Source of the DNA: Brevibacillus brevis
GTDB lineage: Bacteria > Bacillota > Bacilli > Brevibacillales > Brevibacillaceae
Assembly (NCBI RefSeq): GCF_001039275.2
Contig: NZ_CP030117.1
Coordinates: forward strand, 365,001 to 429,000
Length of the DNA: 64,000 nt
Reading direction: 5' to 3'
Below, piece after piece: positions 60,117-64,000 of this stretch; the stretch's first letter is position 1, and every line of letters starts with the position of its first letter. The notes beneath the pieces are model-generated. The model was not told the origin of the DNA, did not search any database, and saw only the letters and a program-made list of their open reading frames with translations. The position numbers and the translations under genes are program-made.

Positions 60117-61331
60117 ATGAACAAAAACGAAAATAAAATCCCCGTCACAGTTCTGAGCGGGTACCTGGGAGCAGGCAAAACCACACTGCTGAACCACGTC
60201 CTAAACAATCGGGACGGGCTACGAGTCGCCGTGATCGTCAACGACTTGAGCGAAGTAAACGTAGACGCCTCTCTTATTCACTCAGGCAGTGGTCTTTCAC
60301 GCGTGGACGAAAAGGTCGTGGAGTTGTCGAATGGCTGCATTTGCTGCACCTTGCGAGAGGATTTGCTGACGGAGGTAGAGCGTCTGGCCTTGGAAGGACG
60401 GTATGACTACATACTGATTGAATCGACGGGAGTAGGCGAGCCGGTTCCCGTCGCCCAGACTTTCACATACGTAGACGAAGAAAATGGCATCCATTTATCG
60501 TCGTTGTGCCGCTTGGACACGATGGTGACCGTAGTGGATGCGTACCGTTTCTGGCATGACTTTTCGTCCGGCGAAAACCTTTTGGACAGAGGGCAGGCAG
60601 TTGGTGAAGAGGATACCCGGGAGGTCGCCGATCTTTTGATCGACCAGATTGAATTCTGTGATGTGTTGATCCTGAACAAATGTGATCGTGTCGCTCCTGA
60701 CGATTTGATACAACTGGAAGCCGTTCTGCGCAAGCTACAGCCAAATGCTCGCTTTATCCGCGCTGTCCGTGGGCAGGTAGACCCGAAAGAAATTTTGAAT
60801 ACCTATCTGTTCGACTTCGAGACTGCCAGTCAATCAGCGGGATGGATTGCTGAGCTGCAAAAGGAAGTGCATACACCTGAGACAGACGAATACGGAATTT
60901 CCTCCTTCGTTTATCGCGGTCGCAGGCCCTTTCATCCAGCTCGGTTTGAAAAGTGGTTGGAGGATTGGCCAGAGGAAGTCGTGCGAGCCAAGGGCTTTTT
61001 CTGGTTGGCGACACGAAATGACGTGGCGATGTCACTCAGTCAGGCGGGGCCATCCATCGAGATCGGAACGGCAGGCTATTGGACGGCAGCGTTATCGGCA
61101 GAAGAGCAACAAGCCATTCTGGCAGAGGAGCCGGACTGGCAGCAAACATGGCATCCTGTACATGGGGATCGAACGACAGAGCTCGTCTTTATCGGGATCG
61201 ATCTAAACCAGGAGCAAATCGTGAAGCGTCTCAATGCATGTCTCCTGAACGATGAGGAATACGAGGCGGACCGGAGTAAGCTGCCCGATCCACTCCCGAC
61301 ATCAGATGCGGTTATCGAGACGACAGTATAA
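60117..61331 (+). CDS. zagA: COG0523 zinc-responsive GTPase (ZagA/YciC-type)
   Basis: A 404-residue G3E GTPase. It has Walker [17 protein letters not shown] near residue 14, the metal motif GCICCTLR near residue 75, Walker B-type [10 protein letters not shown], the guanine-binding NKCD, and a CobW C-terminal domain (about 290-390). B. subtilis ZagA (YciC) is a Zur-regulated metallochaperone that supports enzymes such as folate synthesis when zinc is scarce. The ATG at 60117 follows AAAAGGAG, 27 bases after the second Zur box. An L33 paralogue follows 24 bases later. Confidence 0.93.
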   Translation: MNKNENKIPVTVLSGYLGAGKTTLLNHVLNNRDGLRVAVIVNDLSEVNVDASLIHSGSGLSRVDEKVVELSNGCICCTLREDLLTEVERLALEGRYDYILIESTGVGEPVPVAQTFTYVDEENGIHLSSLCRLDTMVTVVDAYRFWHDFSSGENLLDRGQAVGEEDTREVADLLIDQIEFCDVLILNKCDRVAPDDLIQLEAVLRKLQPNARFIRAVRGQVDPKEILNTYLFDFETASQSAGWIAELQKEVHTPETDEYGISSFVYRGRRPFHPARFEKWLEDWPEEVVRAKGFFWLATRNDVAMSLSQAGPSIEIGTAGYWTAALSAEEQQAILAEEPDWQQTWHPVHGDRTTELVFIGIDLNQEQIVKRLNACLLNDEEYEADRSKLPDPLPTSDAVIETTV

Positions 61332-61355
61332 CCAAAAAAGAGGAGGCTGACATCT

Positions 61356-61505
61356 ATGCGCGTGAACGTTACCCTGCAATGCACGGAAACCGGAGATCGG
61401 AACTACATCACCTCTAAAAACAAGCGAAATCATCCGGAACGTTTGGAACTGAAAAAATATTCCCCCCGTCTGAAGCGTTATACCCTGCACCGCGAGACGA
61501 AGTGA
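61356..61505 (+). CDS. rpmG: Zinc-independent 50S ribosomal protein L33
   Basis: A 49-residue L33 ([19 protein letters not shown] start, [14 protein letters not shown] end) at ATG 61356 with AGAGGAGG upstream. Zinc-type L33 carries two CxxC pairs; here only one Cys remains (LQC-TETGDR), so it cannot hold zinc. Such C-minus paralogues replace the zinc form under zinc starvation and free zinc from ribosomes. Its place behind the Zur-controlled GTPase fits exactly. Confidence 0.95.
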   Translation: MRVNVTLQCTETGDRNYITSKNKRNHPERLELKKYSPRLKRYTLHRETK

Positions 61506-61511
61506 CATGAC

Positions 61512-61555
61512 AAAGCTCTCCCTTTGATTCAGGATCAAGGGAGAGCTTGCTTTTT
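61512..61555. terminator. Terminator of the Zur operon, shared with the permease gene
   Basis: AAGCTCTCCCTTTGA / TCAAGGGAGAGCTT arms with TTTTT on the right. The last bases overlap the end of the convergent permease gene. Confidence 0.88.
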
Positions 61556-63011
61556 ACAAAAGAATCAGTGCCAAGATTGCTACCACAACAATTCCCGTAA
61601 TACCTTCCACGAGTGTCGCCAATGTCTGAGCACGATACGCGGTGGTGAGGCTCATTTTAGAGAACTGAGACACGACCCAGAAATAAGAGTCGTTCACATG
61701 ACTGACGACCATTGCGCCGCTGCCAATTGCCATGACCGTCAGGATTTGCCCGATCGGAACAGTCCCCAGCATAGCGTCCAGCCCAAGCGAAGGCAAGAGC
61801 GGCATGACAATGGTGGAGGTGATGACGAGAGAGGCAGTCGAGCTGCCTTGTGCTGTTTTGATAACGGCAGCGATCAGGAAAATCACGATCAAGCCACCGA
61901 CCCCAACCATCGCTGCGTTGCCATCCAGTAACGATTTGACATAGTCAGCGATCGGAGTCGCTTTGATGATTGCACCCAAAGCACCACCAGCACCGGTAAT
62001 CATGATGATAATGGCTGAATCTAATAGCCCGGCACTCATCCAGTTGGTCAACGTTTCTTCATTTCGTTTTGGTAGTAATCCGAATATTGCAAACAAAAGG
62101 CCGATAAACAACGCATTAACAGGGGCACCCAAGAAAGAGAGCAGTGTATGCGTGAAGCCGCTAGTCAGCAAAATCTTTTGGTCCTCGGCACCACCCCCTA
62201 CCGGGAAGTTGGCAACAGAGCCAATTGCCATGAGCAGAATCGGAATAAGAATAGGTGCAAAAGAAGCAAAACCGGAGGGAAGCTTACCAAAACGAGCTTT
62301 GTATTCTTCAAAGGTTTCTACTGCCTCATCGAGGTCGGCTGGGAGTTTGTCTGCGACTTTTCGCGCCCATATATGCCCTGCAAGAGCGACAGGGATAGAG
62401 ACGATCAGACCTACGACAATGACCCAAATCAAGCCTTCGGGTCCAATGCCTACGTTGGTCGCCGCTGCAATTGGGCCAGGCGTAGGAGGTACCAGCGTGT
62501 GCGTAGCATAGAGTCCTGTAGAGAGGGCGACTCCCAATGTGACAACACTGACACCCGTGCGTTTGGCTAAAGACTTTTTTAACGAAGACAAAATGACGTA
62601 GCCCGAGTCACAAAAAACAGGGATGGAGACGATCCAGCCGATGATGCTCATCGCAATCGCAGGATGTCGATCACCGAGCAGGCGCAGTACGACCTCTGCC
62701 ATTTTGACGGCGGCACCAGAGTTTTCCAGAATTTTTCCGATCAGCGTACCGAAAATGATGACGAGTCCGATGGAAGTGATGATTCCACCGAAGCCACCTG
62801 CGATTTCTTTTCCGATATCGGCAATCAAAGGCTTGTTGATGCCGTTGAGCGTGCCGGTAAGGTTGGTGAGCAAAGCAAAAATATACGTACTAGAAATGAT
62901 GGATAAGAACGGATGGAGCTTCCATTTCGCAGTGGCGTACACGATTAATACAATGCTGATAACGAGGAGAAGTAAAATAATCGGACCTAGCTGTACGACT
63001 TCAGGACTCAT
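61554..63011 (-). CDS. GntP-family permease
   Basis: A 485-residue polytopic membrane protein of the gluconate:H+ symporter (GntP) family with about 12 to 14 hydrophobic segments. Family hallmarks are FGTLIGKILENSGAA near residue 85, PVFCDSGYVIL near 130, THTLVPPTPGPIAAA near 170 and SHVNDSYFWVVSQF near 445. It lies 34 bases downstream of the glycerate kinase gene on the same strand, so D-glycerate is a more likely substrate than gluconate. That is inference from context. Confidence 0.92.
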   Translation of the reverse strand: MSPEVVQLGPIILLLLVISIVLIVYATAKWKLHPFLSIISSTYIFALLTNLTGTLNGINKPLIADIGKEIAGGFGGIITSIGLVIIFGTLIGKILENSGAAVKMAEVVLRLLGDRHPAIAMSIIGWIVSIPVFCDSGYVILSSLKKSLAKRTGVSVVTLGVALSTGLYATHTLVPPTPGPIAAATNVGIGPEGLIWVIVVGLIVSIPVALAGHIWARKVADKLPADLDEAVETFEEYKARFGKLPSGFASFAPILIPILLMAIGSVANFPVGGGAEDQKILLTSGFTHTLLSFLGAPVNALFIGLLFAIFGLLPKRNEETLTNWMSAGLLDSAIIIMITGAGGALGAIIKATPIADYVKSLLDGNAAMVGVGGLIVIFLIAAVIKTAQGSSTASLVITSTIVMPLLPSLGLDAMLGTVPIGQILTVMAIGSGAMVVSHVNDSYFWVVSQFSKMSLTTAYRAQTLATLVEGITGIVVVAILALILL

Positions 63012-63045
63012 ACATGACGTACCTCCTTTAAAAGTAAGTGGACGA

Positions 63046-64000
63046 TCAGATTTTCATGCTATAGATACGCATGACCTGCTCGGCTGTCTGCTCCAGGAGC
63101 GAGGCGGCTTCGCGCATCGATTGATCCAGCGTCATCGGTCTGTTGGTAATGCTGACAACGGCAGAAACACCTTTTTCATAAAGGGCGTCGATGCCTTCTC
63201 CAATGGAACCAGCGAGGACAATGACAGGAATGCCATATCGTTGGGCAACTTGGGCAACTCCACATGGTGTCTTTCCCTGGGCCGTCTGAAAGTCGACTTG
63301 TCCCTCACCCGTGATAACAAGACTAGCTTTGTCCATGGCTTCTGCGAGTCCGTTCGTCTCAATCACAAAATCAATCCCGGAACGGAGCTGTCCATTCAGA
63401 AAAGCGAGAAGGGCACCAGCGACACCGCCGGCAGCACCTGTCCCAGGCAAATCGTGAATGGCGAAGTCACGGGTCTTTTTGATCAAGTCAGCGAAATGGC
63501 GCAAAGAATCATCCAATTGCAGCACCATTTCCGGCGTGGCTCCTTTTTGCGGGCCGAAAACATGAGAAGCGCCATTGGGTCCAACAAAAGGATTGGTGAC
63601 ATCACACGCGATGACGAAATGACAGTCAGCTAGCCGCTTATCAACCTGACTCGTATCAATGCGGCTCAGTCGTGATAATTCACCTCCTCCAAAAGAGAGT
63701 GGCAGATCGTCTTGATCGAGTAGCGTGTATCCAAGAGCCTGGAGCATGCCAGCACCGCCGTCATTGGTAGCGCTTCCACCAAGTCCTAGAATAAATTTGC
63801 GGCAGCCCTGATCGAGTCCAGCCGTAATCAATTGACCAAAGCCATAGGTGGTCGTGACAAGCGGGTTGCGTTCTGCGGTAGAGATCAAATAAAGACCAGA
63901 TGCAGCAGCCAATTCGATTACACAGGTAACACCGTCACCCAAGATGCCGAATTCAGCAGAAATGTCCTCGCCGAGCGGGTTTTTTACAGTGGTGGTCAGT
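63046..64000 (-). CDS. Glycerate 2-kinase (5' end beyond the window)
   Basis: The last 318 residues of a GarK/GlxK-type glycerate kinase; the frame stays open to the right edge (KNPLGEDISAEFGILGDG continues upstream of 63942). Family blocks include IELAAASGLYL, GLGGSATNDGGAGMLQALG near the middle and ACDVTNPFVGPNGAS, then GTGAAGGVAGALL and TGEGQVDFQTAQGKTP. It phosphorylates glycerate to 2-phosphoglycerate, feeding glycolysis. The GntP-type permease follows in the same unit. The start codon and promoter are not visible. Confidence 0.95.
   Translation of the reverse strand, partial: LTTTVKNPLGEDISAEFGILGDGVTCVIELAAASGLYLISTAERNPLVTTTYGFGQLITAGLDQGCRKFILGLGGSATNDGGAGMLQALGYTLLDQDDLPLSFGGGELSRLSRIDTSQVDKRLADCHFVIACDVTNPFVGPNGASHVFGPQKGATPEMVLQLDDSLRHFADLIKKTRDFAIHDLPGTGAAGGVAGALLAFLNGQLRSGIDFVIETNGLAEAMDKASLVITGEGQVDFQTAQGKTPCGVAQVAQRYGIPVIVLAGSIGEGIDALYEKGVSAVVSITNRPMTLDQSMREAASLLEQTAEQVMRIYSMKI

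Noticed and set aside
1-64000. CRISPR arrays, tRNA or rRNA genes, complete insertion sequences
   Set aside because: No regular spacer repeats, cloverleaf-like genes, rRNA motifs or transposase frames were seen on reading both strands.

Overview
The window reads like a chromosomal stretch of a spore-forming, aerobic Firmicute of the Paenibacillaceae, most like Brevibacillus. This is inferred from gene content (YunB- and YtaF-type sporulation proteins, psuKG, OpuA and Kdp under ydaO/c-di-AMP riboswitches, Zur, CsoR and MhqR-like operators, strong AGGAGG ribosome sites, U-tract terminators) and from protein resemblance recalled from memory; no database was searched. No tRNA, rRNA, CRISPR array, complete insertion sequence or prophage was seen. 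The only mobile-type debris is a broken toxin/immunity patch near 58.5-60.1 kb.

Layout. 0-2 kb: end of a histidine kinase, a HesB-like protein and an unrecognised 302-residue protein. 2-8 kb: a minus-strand set (YfcC-type transporter, M20 hydrolase, MenC/N-succinylamino-acid racemase-like enzyme) behind a consensus sigma-54 promoter, with its likely enhancer-binding activator next door. 8-10.5 kb: a LytTR regulator and an acetyl-CoA hydrolase/succinate CoA-transferase. 10.5-13 kb: CIO-type cydAB. 13-15.6 kb: a quinone/electrophile-response group (pirin, DoxX, azoreductase, MarR) with three matching 18-bp operators. 15.8-17.8 kb: pseudouridine catabolism (psuK with an N-terminal HTH, psuG). 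19-21.8 kb: copA-copZ under two CsoR-type boxes.

22.5-35.5 kb is an osmotic and potassium block. One c-di-AMP riboswitch precedes opuAA-AB-AC. A second precedes kdpF-A-B-C, a 35-residue peptide gene, and a large KdpD-like protein made of two KdpD+USP units without a kinase. The same signal, c-di-AMP, therefore probably controls both betaine and potassium uptake at the RNA level. Intergenic DNA here and at 36.5 kb contains nested palindromes of about 205 bp with matched architecture that I cannot assign to a known element.

36.9-41.5 kb: two tandem copies of an ECF sigma/DUF4179 anti-sigma module, each with the same candidate promoter. 41.8-47.2 kb: YtaF, a Ca2+-type P-ATPase, YunB, and a copper-amine-oxidase-N-domain protein behind an ECF-type promoter. 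47.4-51.9 kb: an NreB/NreC-like two-component pair, whose sensor carries the Cys spacing of the NreB iron-sulfur cluster, followed by a ba3-type oxidase (subunits IIa, II, I; IIa is a 55-residue gene). 52-58.4 kb: SDR, nitroreductase, and a lipoprotein/response regulator/histidine kinase operon facing a secreted protein with a related repeat. 58.5-60.1 kb: a chimeric HINT/EndoU-like toxin remnant with one in-frame TAG, an intact small immunity-like gene and further fragments. 60-61.5 kb: Zur-boxed COG0523 GTPase and a zinc-independent L33. 61.5-64 kb: GntP-family permease and glycerate kinase, which runs off the window.
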